Source: Actinomycetospora soli
GTDB lineage: Bacteria > Actinomycetota > Actinomycetes > Mycobacteriales > Pseudonocardiaceae
DNA: 64,000 nucleotides
NCBI RefSeq assembly: GCF_021026295.1
Contig: NZ_JAJNDA010000006.1
Span: 248,001-312,000, forward strand
Reading direction: 5' to 3'
Part shown: piece after piece, positions 32,453 to 41,012 of the stretch
Numbering within the stretch: position 1 is the stretch's first letter
How the letters are laid out: every line of letters starts with the position of its first letter
Notes under the pieces: model-generated
The model's input: only the letters and a program-made list of their open reading frames with translations
Told to the model about the DNA's origin: nothing
Database searches by the model: none
Made by a program: the position numbers and the translations under genes

Positions 32453-34069
32453 TTAGGTCATGGTATTGCGCAGGTGCCTGCCGAAATAGACGACGTGCAC
32501 CGAGCGGGTGCGTTCCACCCAGGTGAAGTAGATGCGCGGCGCGAGTCCGGCCGACGAGATCTTGATGTGCGACTCCACGATCCGGGGCTCGCCGTCGACG
32601 TCGAAGGTGCGGGTGTCGGGCCAGCGGTCCATCACCGACTTCGACTCCCGCATCGCGAGCTTGCGGGGGCTCGCGGGCCAGGCCATCGGGTGCCCGGAGT
32701 TCCAGCACCACTGGAAGAAGTCGGCCTCGACGCCGTCGCGGGAGCGGGCCCGCGAGTACCAGGCCAGCGCGCGCAGCGCCCGCCACGCCTGCTCGCCCCA
32801 GGCGGCCCCCGCGGACTGCCGGTCGAGCAGCTCGAGGTCGACCCCGGCGCTCGTCGGGAACACGAGGTACCCGCCGAGGTGCTTGCGGGCGAGGGCGGCC
32901 GCGTCGGTGCAGTCGCGGGCGTGCACGGGGGCGACGTCGAGGTCCTCGAGCCCGGCCTCGGCGCGCTCGCCGCGCAGGCGGGCCAGCTCCCCGGAGAGCG
33001 AGCGCAGCTGGTCGCGCAGGCTCGCGACCTCGTGCTCCAGGTCGCCGTACTCCTCCAGCACGCCCTCCGCCGCCGAGCGCTCGGACGCGAGTTCCTGCTC
33101 GAGGTCGGCGATCCGGGCGGTCGCCTTCTCCAGCGTCGCGCCCACCTCCGCGGGGGCCTGGGCGTCGTGGGGGGCGCGGGCCCGGTCGTAGGAGTCCGGT
33201 GGGCGCCGGCCGGTGGAGAGGGGGGCGACGACGCCCGCGACGATCCGCCCGGCCAGGCCCGGCTTCGTCCAGAACCGGTCGGCGCGGACGTCGAGGCAGC
33301 CCTCGGCGGTGCCGTCGTCGTCCCCGGACGCCGGGTCGAACCCCGGCAGGTAGACGCGCAGGCCGCCGGGCCCGATCGGGGTGGGCTCGCCGAGCGCGGC
33401 GGCCAGCGCCGATCCGCCGTCGGGATCGACGACCGCGACGGGGGCGAGGCCCGCGACGTCGCGCACCGTGCGGCGGACGACCGCGTCGAGCACGCGCCCG
33501 TCGTCGACCCCCACGTCGTCGCCGAGGTCGGCGAGGACGACGACGGGGACGTCGCGGTCGGCGAGCGTCACGAGGTCGGCGAGCTCCTCGGCGCCGTCGA
33601 CGCCCCGGAAGCGCATCGGGGTCGCCCGCAGCGGGACCCCCTGCCGGGTGGCCTTGGTGGCGGTGAGCAGCTCCCCGACGAAGATCGGCGGGCGCGGGAC
33701 GATCGGCTCGTTGGGGTGGTGGCTGGACGCGTCGACGTCGACCCACACCCACGCCCGCGCGCCCTCGTGCTCGGCGGTGCCGCCCGACCACGTGCGCAGC
33801 GTGGTCGTCCAGCGGATGCCGTCGCGCCGGTTCGCGATGAACACGGCCCGGACGATCGCGGTGATCTTGGTGTCGGTCGGGTCGCGGTGGACGTCGCGGC
33901 GCAGCGTGTAGCGGTCCTGCTTGCTCGTGCGGGTGCGGGGCCCCGGCGGGGTGAGCGGGCGGTGGTCGCGTTCGGCGGCCCGCTCGGCCCACCGGGTGAA
34001 GGCGTCGTCGGCCAGCTCCACGGCGGCCGGGTCGTCGGAGGCCCAGATCGCGCGGTAGAGCGTGCCCAT
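32453..34069 (-). CDS. 538-residue multidomain protein of unknown function with coiled coil
   Basis: From ATG 34069 there are three visible parts. Residues 1-290 form an alpha/beta domain (AIVRAVFIANRRDGIRWTTT, ARAWVWVDVD, PVVVLADLGDDVGVD). Residues about 310-380 are a coiled coil (EKATARIADLEQELASERSA). The C-terminus (about 390-538) is rich in Trp/Tyr (ALRALAWYSRARSRDG, DFFQWCWNSGH) and ends with VHVVYFGRHLRNTMT. From memory, a comparable ending (VYVGYIGxHLxNTxTN) recurs in uncharacterised actinobacterial proteins. No signal peptide or membrane segment. Function unknown. Confidence 0.7.
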   Translation of the reverse strand: MGTLYRAIWASDDPAAVELADDAFTRWAERAAERDHRPLTPPGPRTRTSKQDRYTLRRDVHRDPTDTKITAIVRAVFIANRRDGIRWTTTLRTWSGGTAEHEGARAWVWVDVDASSHHPNEPIVPRPPIFVGELLTATKATRQGVPLRATPMRFRGVDGAEELADLVTLADRDVPVVVLADLGDDVGVDDGRVLDAVVRRTVRDVAGLAPVAVVDPDGGSALAAALGEPTPIGPGGLRVYLPGFDPASGDDDGTAEGCLDVRADRFWTKPGLAGRIVAGVVAPLSTGRRPPDSYDRARAPHDAQAPAEVGATLEKATARIADLEQELASERSAAEGVLEEYGDLEHEVASLRDQLRSLSGELARLRGERAEAGLEDLDVAPVHARDCTDAAALARKHLGGYLVFPTSAGVDLELLDRQSAGAAWGEQAWRALRALAWYSRARSRDGVEADFFQWCWNSGHPMAWPASPRKLAMRESKSVMDRWPDTRTFDVDGEPRIVESHIKISSAGLAPRIYFTWVERTRSVHVVYFGRHLRNTMT

Positions 34070-34087
34070 GCCCCTCCCCTGGTCGGC

Positions 34088-35521
34088 CTAGTAGGCGCCC
34101 CGCGATCCCAGGACCGCGCCGACGGTCTTCCACAGGATCGTGGCATCCAGGGCCGGTGACCAGTTCTCGACGTACCGCAGATCGAGGCGCACCGACTCCT
34201 CCCAGCTCAGGTCGCTGCGCCCGCTGACCTGCCACAGCCCCGTCATGCCCGGGCGCACCAGCAGCTTGCGGCGCGCGTCGTCGGCGTAGCGCTCGACCTC
34301 ACGGGCCAGCGGCGGCCGCGGCCCCACCAGCGACATCGAGCCGCCCAGCACGTTGAACAGCTGCGGCAGCTCGTCGAGCGAGAGCCGGCGCAGCACCGCC
34401 CCGACGGGCGTGACCCGCGGGTCGCGGCGCAGCTTGAACAGCGGCCCGGCGCCCTCGTTCGGCAGCGCGTCGACCTGGCGGTCGGCGTCGACGACCATCG
34501 ACCGGAACTTCACCATGCGGAACGTGCGGCCGTGCACGCCCACGCGCTCCTGCCGGTAGAACACCGGCCCGCCGTCGCGACGGACGGCCACCGCGATCGC
34601 GAGCAGGACCGGCGCGAGGACCAGCAGCAGCAGCGCCGCCCCGACCCGGTCGACGACCGCCTTGATCCCGCGGGTGGTGCCGGAGAACCGCGGCTCGGTC
34701 AGGCGCAGCATCGGCAGCCCGTCGACCGGGGCCACGTGCAGGCGCGGCCCGCCGATCTCCATGAGGCCGGGGTCGACGACGAGGTCCACCCCGGTGCCCT
34801 CGAGGTCCCACGCCAGCCGGTGCAGCCGCTTCGGGCTCCAGCCGGGGGCGGGCGCGACCGCGACGACGTCCACGTCCTGCGCCGCCGCGTGGCGGGCGAC
34901 GTCGTCGAGGTCCCCGACGACCGGCGCCGCCGCGGGCCCCTCCCCCGCCGGCGTGCACGCCGCGACCACGCGCCAGCCGTGCCACGGCACCCGCTCGGTC
35001 CGCGCGACCAGGTCCGCCACGGCCTCGGGGGTCCCGATGACGAGCACGCGGGCCATGCAGGCGCCCTCCCGCCGGGCACGGTGCAGGACCCGCCGGACGA
35101 GCCAGCGCCCGACCAGCACGGCCACCCCGACCGCGGGCAGGACGCCCACCACCCACGGCCGCAGCCCGTCGGCCTTGACCACGAACCCGACGAGGGCGAG
35201 AAGCAGGGTCGCGCGCACGAAGGCCCGGGCGAGCCGGTTGAACTCCTCGGACCCCTGCCCGAGCACCTGCGGGTCCCAGCAGTGCAGGGCGGCCATGAGG
35301 ACGCCCGCGGTGACGACGGCGGCGAGCGCCCCGAGCGCGGTGCCCGCGGGGTCCCACTGCCGCCAGGTGACCCCGACGACCGCGACCACCGCCGTCACGG
35401 CCAGCACCAGCGTCACGTCGGTCGCGACGACCGCCCGACGCAGCCGTCCCCGCCAGGCCCGGGCCTCCCGCGTCGGCGGCGCCACGCACTCCGCCGGGTG
35501 CGTCCCCACGTCGATCCCCAT
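34088..35521 (-). CDS. polyprenyl-phosphate sugar-1-phosphate transferase (exopolysaccharide initiation)
   Basis: A 477-residue WbaP/WcaJ-type enzyme: four N-terminal helices, a nucleotide-binding-like central domain (ARVLVIGTPEAVADLVA), a fifth helix, and the C-terminal bacterial sugar transferase domain with PVFYRQERVGVHGRTF, RMVKFRSMVVDAD, LSLDELPQLFNVLGG, SLVGPRPPLAREVERY and RPGMTGLWQVSGRSDLSWEE. It transfers a sugar-phosphate from a nucleotide sugar to undecaprenyl phosphate, the first step of glycan assembly. ATG 35521 fits the family N-terminus; ATG 35602 is possible but lacks a ribosome site. Confidence 0.9.
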   Translation of the reverse strand: MGIDVGTHPAECVAPPTREARAWRGRLRRAVVATDVTLVLAVTAVVAVVGVTWRQWDPAGTALGALAAVVTAGVLMAALHCWDPQVLGQGSEEFNRLARAFVRATLLLALVGFVVKADGLRPWVVGVLPAVGVAVLVGRWLVRRVLHRARREGACMARVLVIGTPEAVADLVARTERVPWHGWRVVAACTPAGEGPAAAPVVGDLDDVARHAAAQDVDVVAVAPAPGWSPKRLHRLAWDLEGTGVDLVVDPGLMEIGGPRLHVAPVDGLPMLRLTEPRFSGTTRGIKAVVDRVGAALLLLVLAPVLLAIAVAVRRDGGPVFYRQERVGVHGRTFRMVKFRSMVVDADRQVDALPNEGAGPLFKLRRDPRVTPVGAVLRRLSLDELPQLFNVLGGSMSLVGPRPPLAREVERYADDARRKLLVRPGMTGLWQVSGRSDLSWEESVRLDLRYVENWSPALDATILWKTVGAVLGSRGAY

Positions 35522-35731
35522 CCGCGACGTCTTCCCCTCGGTCGCGGTCGCGCCCCGTAGCGACCTCCCACAACTGCTCCGTTCTGCGGAGTCGACGTAC
35601 ATCCGAACGGGTCATGACGCGAGAGTGCGAATCGCTCTCAGTCACTGCAGGTCGCCATGGCGCGGGAGGGGTCCGACGAGGAGGCGAGTGGCAGGCTGTG
35701 GGGTCGGACCCGTCGTCGGGAAGGGGTACGC

Positions 35732-36445
35732 GTGGCGCGATCGCCGTTCGGTGAGCTCCCGGAGTCCGACCGGCACGACGCCGGGTCGGGGTACTGGCCG
35801 GGCGACCGCACCGCCTGGGGCGGGCGGGGCCGGGTGCCGGTGCTCGTGGTGCTGGGCGTGTTCGGGGCCGTGCTGGTCGTGGTGCTGGCGCTGACGTTCC
35901 TGTCCGACTCGGACGCCGGCTCGGGCGCGGCCGCGGTCGGCGGTCCCCCGCCGCCGGTGCTCGCGAGCGAAGGTGTCGCGCCGGGGACCCCGGTGCAGCT
36001 CGGCGGGTACTCCTTCGCGCTCGGGGTCGGCCCGTTCGCGGCGAGTGCCCGCGGCTCGACGGCGGGCTCGCACCTGCTGCTGGCACCGTTGATCGTCCGG
36101 AACACCTCCGGCGCGCCGGCGCCGAACCCGCTGGCGTCGCTGCGGGTGCGCGTCGCGCTGGCGTCGCTGCCGGAGTCGGTGACGACGGGGCCGTCGGCGG
36201 TGCTGTGCGCGAACCGTCCCGCGGTGTCGCCGCTCGGCTCGGGATCGGCGTCCTACCCCGGCCTGCCGGCGGGCGCCTGCGTGCTGGAGGCCCGGACGTC
36301 GGGCTCGGGCGGGATCACGACGCTCGGCCCGGAGGAACAGGCGCGCGGCACCGTGCTGTCCACCCCGGTGCCGGACGCCGTCACCGACACGTCCGCGTCG
36401 GTGTGGACCGAGACGACCCCCGGGACGTGGCAGCGGATCGGGTGA
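35732..36445 (+). CDS. single-pass membrane protein with exported domain
   Basis: A 237-residue protein. GTG 35732 is chosen because GGGAAGGGG lies six bases upstream; ATG 35657 is an in-frame alternative. After a short cytoplasmic segment comes one helix (VPVLVVLGVFGAVLVVVLAL), then an exported beta-rich domain (PVQLGGYSFALGVGPFAASA, LLLAPLIVRNTSG) with two cysteines (AVLCANRP, AGACVLEA). The pattern resembles DUF4352-type domains, without certainty. It is divergent from the sugar transferase and could belong to the surface glycan locus. Confidence 0.65.
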   Translation: MARSPFGELPESDRHDAGSGYWPGDRTAWGGRGRVPVLVVLGVFGAVLVVVLALTFLSDSDAGSGAAAVGGPPPPVLASEGVAPGTPVQLGGYSFALGVGPFAASARGSTAGSHLLLAPLIVRNTSGAPAPNPLASLRVRVALASLPESVTTGPSAVLCANRPAVSPLGSGSASYPGLPAGACVLEARTSGSGGITTLGPEEQARGTVLSTPVPDAVTDTSASVWTETTPGTWQRIG

Positions 36446-36467
36446 GCGCCCGCGCGGCCGACCAGAT

Positions 36468-36511
36468 GTCAGTGGCACGGAGCGACCTCTGGGGCGCCCG
36501 GTGCCACTGAC
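36468..36511. terminator. 11-bp hairpin downstream of the 35732 gene
   Basis: GTCAGTGGCAC (36468-36478) and GTGCCACTGAC (36501-36511) pair perfectly around a 22-base loop. The arm GTGCCAC-x-CTGAC resembles the right arm of the dispersed 51-base repeat. Confidence 0.65.
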
Positions 36512-36559
36512 TCTCGACGCGGCCGTCCCGTCGACGGACCGTGCTGTGCTGTGCGGGCA

Positions 36560-36605
36560 CCGGACTCGTGCGACACGGGACATGCCCGGTGCCGCACGAG
36601 TCCGG
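36560..36605. terminator. 13-bp hairpin between convergent genes
   Basis: CCGGACTCGTGCG (36560-36572) and CGCACGAGTCCGG (36593-36605) pair perfectly; the loop carries a further CGGG/CCCG stem. It lies between the convergent genes ending at 36445 (+) and 36647 (-). Confidence 0.78.
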
Positions 36606-36646
36606 CTCCATCGGCGGGCCGTCCCCCTCGCGCCGGCCCGCCGGGC

Positions 36647-37444
36647 TCAGAAGATGCTGTCGGCGATCACGTCCGGCGTCGGGCCGTCGGCCTGCTCCAT
36701 CGATGCCTCTTCCGACGCGTCCTCGGACGTCTGACCGCCCTCGCCCGTGGTCGGCTCGTCGCCGTCGAGCATCGGGATGGTCTCGGGAGCCTCGTTGTCC
36801 TCGGGAGCGTCGTTCTCCTCCGGGCCCGACCCCTCCTCGGCCTCACCGGTGGGCGGGGTGATGGGCGTGGTCTCCGGCGCCTCGACCTCCGGCGTCTCGG
36901 CCTCCGGCGTCTCGACCTCCGGCGTCTCGGCCTCCGGCGTCTCGGCCTCCGGCGACTCGGCCTCCGGCGACTCGGCCTCCGGCGACTCGACCTCCGGCGA
37001 CTCGACCTCCGGCGACTCGACCTCGGGCGACTCGGCCTCCGGCGTCTCGGCCTCCGGCGTCTCGGTCCCCGGCAGCATCTCGCCCAGGTCGGGGAGCGGC
37101 AGACCCGGCGCGCCCGTGTCGGGCTCCTCGGCCTTCGGGTGCTCGTGCTTGCCACCGTGCTCGTGCTTACCACCGTGCTCGTGCTTGCTGTGGCCCTCGT
37201 GCTTGCCACCGTGCTCGTGCTTGCCACCGTGCCCGTGGCCGCAGCCGCACTCGTGGCCGTCGTGCCCGTGGTCCTGCTTCTGGTCGTGCGTCGACGTGAC
37301 GTGCTCGGCCGGCATCTCGCCGGCGAGCGCGACACCGCTGCCGCCACCGGCGACCGTGACCGCCGCGACGGCGGCGAAGGCGCCGCGTCCGGCGATGGTG
37401 GCGAGCCGGCCGTCACGACGGCGGGGAGCGCTGTGTGCACCCAT
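36647..37444 (-). CDS. secreted His-rich protein with acidic pentapeptide repeats
   Basis: A 265-residue protein from ATG 37444 (GGAGG upstream). Signal peptide with Arg-rich start and AFAAVAAVTVAGG core, cleavage near ALA-GE. Next comes a histidine-rich stretch (HDGHECGCGHGHGGKHEHGG and further GGKHEHGGKHE units) containing two Cys, an apparent metal-binding region. From about residue 130 it consists of 5-residue repeats TPEAE, SPEVE, SPEAE and then a Glu/Asp/Gly tail. There is no anchor. It is probably an exported Zn/Ni/Cu-binding or storage protein with a disordered acidic rod; no family recognised. Confidence 0.72.
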   Translation of the reverse strand: MGAHSAPRRRDGRLATIAGRGAFAAVAAVTVAGGGSGVALAGEMPAEHVTSTHDQKQDHGHDGHECGCGHGHGGKHEHGGKHEGHSKHEHGGKHEHGGKHEHPKAEEPDTGAPGLPLPDLGEMLPGTETPEAETPEAESPEVESPEVESPEVESPEAESPEAESPEAETPEAETPEVETPEAETPEVEAPETTPITPPTGEAEEGSGPEENDAPEDNEAPETIPMLDGDEPTTGEGGQTSEDASEEASMEQADGPTPDVIADSIF

Positions 37445-37854
37445 GAGGTCCTCCTCGATCGTCCGTGGACATCGCACGGCAGGAGGACCCGGTGTCCCCC
37501 GAACCGGGAAGCGGCGGTCACCGACCGTCGCTGAATACGGATAACGAGGCGATCACGGACGGGTGACGGAGTAATCGCGGGGAAATGCAGAAATCGCGCA
37601 GGACCGGCTCTGAGCAGCACGAACGGGTCCGACACCGCGTTATCCGGGTTCTGACGATCTGTCACCGGCAGGCAGGCCGTCACAAGTACCCGAAGGTCGT
37701 CGGACTCATGCGCGAATGCCGCGCTCGATTCCGGCACCCGCCCACGCCGGCCGCCGCACCCGCCGTCGGGAACGGGCGGACCGTCGAGGAAAGGTTCTGG
37801 AAAGGCGGACGGGCTTCCATGTGACCGGTGGACGCCGGTCGGGACGGGACGCTC
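37445..37854. other. 410-base gene-free region, less GC-rich than its surroundings
   Basis: The spacer is upstream of the His-rich gene and downstream of the SARP gene. AT-richer patches occur at about 37532-37600 and 37620-37700. CCCGGT (37488-37493)/ACCGGG (37503-37508) is a short inverted repeat near the His-rich start. The + strand frame 37585-37824 has no ribosome site, homology or typical codon use and is not called. CCCGCCGTCGGG at 37759 is a variant of the dispersed 12-mer. Confidence 0.5.
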
Positions 37855-40800
37855 TCAGAGCGCCCGGCGGAGTCCCAGGGGAAGCGGGGGTCCCGGGGTG
37901 TCGGAGGGCCGCCCCGGGGCCGTCTCCTCCGCGAAGCCCTCCGCCGCCTGCGCCCAGGGCGTCCAGCCCAGCGCGCGGGCCGTGTCGGCGGCGCCGCGGA
38001 AGTGCCGGTGGGCGGTCTCGGGGTCGCCGCGGGCGGCGAGCGCCAGGCCGCGGTAGAGGTCGACCGGGCCGAGGAACGCCGCACCGATCCCCACCACCAC
38101 GGTGGCGCCCGGGTCCTCGGGCAGGGCCTTGAGCACGAGGTCGGCGGTCGAGCGGTCGTCGAGCGCGAAGGCGGCGCACGCGGCGAGGCAGAGGCCGACG
38201 CGGTCGAAGAGGCCCGACTCGCGCCCCTCGCGGCGCCGGTGGAACTCGACGAGGTGGGCGGCGGCCGTCGGAGGGTCGCCGCCCTGCACCGCGTCGACGG
38301 CCGCGCACGCCGCCCACGCGGGCACGTTCGGGTAGTCGGCGGCGGTGCGGGCGGGCAGACCGCCGAGGACCGGCAGGCTGCCGGTGAGCAGGTGGCGGAT
38401 GACGAGGTGGGCCCCGAAGGCGCCGAGGGCGTCGGCGATGCCGAGCTCGAGACCGCGCTGGAACGCCTCCTGCGCCGCCTGGTCGGCCGCGTCGATCTTT
38501 CCCTCGGCCAGCATCGCCGACGCCTCGACGAGCCGCACCGCCCACATCGTGCGGGGGCGGTGCCGGCGTTCGGCCTCGGGCGCGAGCACGGCGTGCAGGT
38601 CCAGCGCCTCGCCGAGGTCGCCGCTGCCGACGAGGGCCGCGACCAGCAGCTCGTCGGCCTCGAAGCGCAGCGCGGCCCGGTCGGCCGCGCGGGCGAGCCG
38701 GGCCGCGCGCCGGGCGGTGACCACCCGCTCGGCCGCAGGCACGGAGACGCCGAGCTGCAGGTAGGCCTCCGTCACCGCCACCTCGGCCGCGAGGACCGGC
38801 TCGTCGGCGGCGCCGCCCAGGGCGAGCAGCTCGTCCAGGAGCGAGGCGCTGCTCTCGATGTCGAGCTGCTGCTCCTCGACGACGAGCCCGCGCAGCACCC
38901 GGACCCGCTGCACGTCGGTCAGCGGCAGCGCGTGCACGCGCCGGAGCCGGTCGAGCCGACGCGGCCGGCCTGCGATCGACGGCCCCTGCGCGTCGTCGCC
39001 CAGGGCGGCCGCGACGGCGTCGCCCACGTCGGCGTCCGGGTCGGCGACGACCGCGTCGAAGTCGTCCGCCGCCTCGTCGACCCGGCCCAGTCCCTCGAGC
39101 ACCAGGCCGCGGAGCAGGCGCGCGTGGGCGGGCCGCGACGTCGCGGGCGCGGCGGTGTCGAGCAGCTGCAGGGCGCTCGACAGCGCACCGTCCCGGTAGG
39201 CGGCGAGCGCGGCCGGCAGGTGGGCGTCGGCGACGTCCGCCGCGGGCAGCAGCGCCGCGGCCCCCACGGTGTGCCGCAGGACGGTGAAGGGCTCGGCGTC
39301 CGTGCCCAGCCCGGCGAGGCGCGCGCGGTGCAGCTGGGCGCGCTCGACGGCGGGCACCGTGTCCAGGACGGCCGCCGCGGTGAGGTCGTGGCGGAAGGCG
39401 AACCCGTCGGAGGTGGGCTCCACGAGGGTCATCCCGACGGCGGGTCGGAGGTCCCGCGCGAGGGTGCGCTCGTCGGTGCCGACGGCGTCGGCGAGCTCGC
39501 TCAGCGGCGACGGGCCGAGGACGGCCATGGCCTCCAGCGCCACCCGGCAGCGTTCGGGCAGACCCCCGAGCTGGTGGGTGAGCAGGGGCCGCAACCGGGC
39601 GGGGACCCGGCGGGTCGCGGCCTCGCGCGCCTCGTCGTCGGGAAGGTCGCGCAGCTCGGCCAGCAGGGCCGAGAGGTGCAGCGGGTGTCCGGCGGTCCGC
39701 GCCCAGAGGGTGGCGACGAGTCGCTCCCCGGTCGCTCCCCCGCCCACCGAGTCCTCGACCATCGCGCGCGTGGCGGCCTCGTCGAGCTCGCCGAGCGGGA
39801 GGCGGAGCACGCCGTCGAGCAGGGCGAGGTCGGCCGCGGTGTCGCTCCAGGCGGGGTGCGCGGTGGTGTCCGGCTCGCGGGCCGCGACGAGCACGACCAC
39901 GCCGGAGGGCAGGCCCGCCCCGCCCAGCCCGCGCAGGACGTGCAGCGACGCGGGGTCGGCCCGGTGGGCGTCGTCGAGCACGACGAGCACCAGCCCGTCC
40001 GCCGAGGCGGCCGCCAGGCGGCGACGCAACGTCCGGCCCGGGGTCGGGTCGCGCAGCGACGGCGGGGCGACGCCGACCGCGTGCAGCGCCTGCACCCACG
40101 CGGCGAACGGCGCCTGGTCGTGCTCCCAGAGCCCGCGGCCGACGGTGGCGCCGCGCCGCTCGGCCTCCTCGGCGGCGGCGCGCAGCAGCGTCGACTTCCC
40201 GATGCCCGCCTCGCCGGCGACGACCACGATCCGGCCGGCCCGCGTGTCGTCGAGCGCCTCGCGGAGGGTGGCGAGCGGGGCGGAGCGGCCGACGACGTCG
40301 CGACGACGCCGCTGCTCGGTGTCCAGGACGGCCCGCTCGGCCTCCCGCAGGACCTCGCCGGGATCGACGCCGTGCTCGACGCGCACCCGACGACGGGTGT
40401 CGGCCAGCAGGCGCAGGGCCTCGCCGGTGCGTCCCTCGGCGTGCAGGGCGAGCGCGGCGACGGCGACGATCCCCTCGTGCGTCGGGTCGGCGTCGAGCAC
40501 CTCCGCGGTCAGCGCCACGACCTCCCGCGCGGACCCCGCCGCGAGCAGCGCGCGGGCGTGCGACTCGACGGCGTCGTCGCGACATCGCAGCACCCGCCGG
40601 CGCTCGGCGTCGAGCCGCCGCCCGAGCCGGCAGCCCGGGAAGGGTTCACCGCCGTAGGCGGCGAGGGCCACGGCCGCACGGCTCGGCGCGGCGTCGACGA
40701 AGCGCGTGAGGTCGACGTCCGCGCGTCCGACCTCGAGCACGTACCCGCCACGGGTGCTCGTGACGGCCGCGGGGGCCACCCACTTCCGCAGCCGCGTGAT

Positions 40801-40989
40801 CTGGACCTGCAGGGCCGCCGAGGGGTTCTGCGGCAGCGCGTCGTCGTAGAGCTCGTCGATGAGCGTCGTCGTCGCGACGGGCCGTCCCGGGTCGCACGCG
40901 AGCTGGGCCAGCAGCGACCGCAGCACGGGGCTCCGCACCGGCGGCGCGCCCTCCACCGCCACCTCGCCCAGCAGACGGATCTCCGTCAA
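37855..40989 (-). CDS. SARP-type regulator with AAA ATPase and TPR region (AfsR-like)
   Basis: A 1044-residue regulator starting at TTG 40989 (GGGGGAG upstream). Residues 1-95 are the OmpR-like winged helix of SARPs (RSLLAQLACDPGRPV, LPQNPSAALQVQITRLRKWV, GGYVLEVG), 100-215 the BTAD helical domain, 235-500 a STAND-like ATPase with Walker A GEAGIGKST (259-267) and Walker B LVLVVLDDAH (333-342), and the rest TPR-like helices. SARPs bind direct heptamer repeats and activate secondary-metabolite or polysaccharide genes. It is divergent from the papain-like hydrolase with only 23 bases between starts. Confidence 0.9.
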   Translation of the reverse strand: MTEIRLLGEVAVEGAPPVRSPVLRSLLAQLACDPGRPVATTTLIDELYDDALPQNPSAALQVQITRLRKWVAPAAVTSTRGGYVLEVGRADVDLTRFVDAAPSRAAVALAAYGGEPFPGCRLGRRLDAERRRVLRCRDDAVESHARALLAAGSAREVVALTAEVLDADPTHEGIVAVAALALHAEGRTGEALRLLADTRRRVRVEHGVDPGEVLREAERAVLDTEQRRRRDVVGRSAPLATLREALDDTRAGRIVVVAGEAGIGKSTLLRAAAEEAERRGATVGRGLWEHDQAPFAAWVQALHAVGVAPPSLRDPTPGRTLRRRLAAASADGLVLVVLDDAHRADPASLHVLRGLGGAGLPSGVVVLVAAREPDTTAHPAWSDTAADLALLDGVLRLPLGELDEAATRAMVEDSVGGGATGERLVATLWARTAGHPLHLSALLAELRDLPDDEAREAATRRVPARLRPLLTHQLGGLPERCRVALEAMAVLGPSPLSELADAVGTDERTLARDLRPAVGMTLVEPTSDGFAFRHDLTAAAVLDTVPAVERAQLHRARLAGLGTDAEPFTVLRHTVGAAALLPAADVADAHLPAALAAYRDGALSSALQLLDTAAPATSRPAHARLLRGLVLEGLGRVDEAADDFDAVVADPDADVGDAVAAALGDDAQGPSIAGRPRRLDRLRRVHALPLTDVQRVRVLRGLVVEEQQLDIESSASLLDELLALGGAADEPVLAAEVAVTEAYLQLGVSVPAAERVVTARRAARLARAADRAALRFEADELLVAALVGSGDLGEALDLHAVLAPEAERRHRPRTMWAVRLVEASAMLAEGKIDAADQAAQEAFQRGLELGIADALGAFGAHLVIRHLLTGSLPVLGGLPARTAADYPNVPAWAACAAVDAVQGGDPPTAAAHLVEFHRRREGRESGLFDRVGLCLAACAAFALDDRSTADLVLKALPEDPGATVVVGIGAAFLGPVDLYRGLALAARGDPETAHRHFRGAADTARALGWTPWAQAAEGFAEETAPGRPSDTPGPPLPLGLRRAL

Positions 40990-41012
40990 CGCTCCCCCAG
41001 GAGTGACCGCCA

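Noticed and set aside
36897-37066. Possible CRISPR-like array from regular repeats
   Set aside because: The 15-base periodicity is coding: it produces the SPEVE/TPEAE pentapeptides of the His-rich protein and has no unique spacers.
37585-37824. 79-residue forward frame in the AT-richer spacer
   Set aside because: No ribosome site, no family pattern and atypical codon use.
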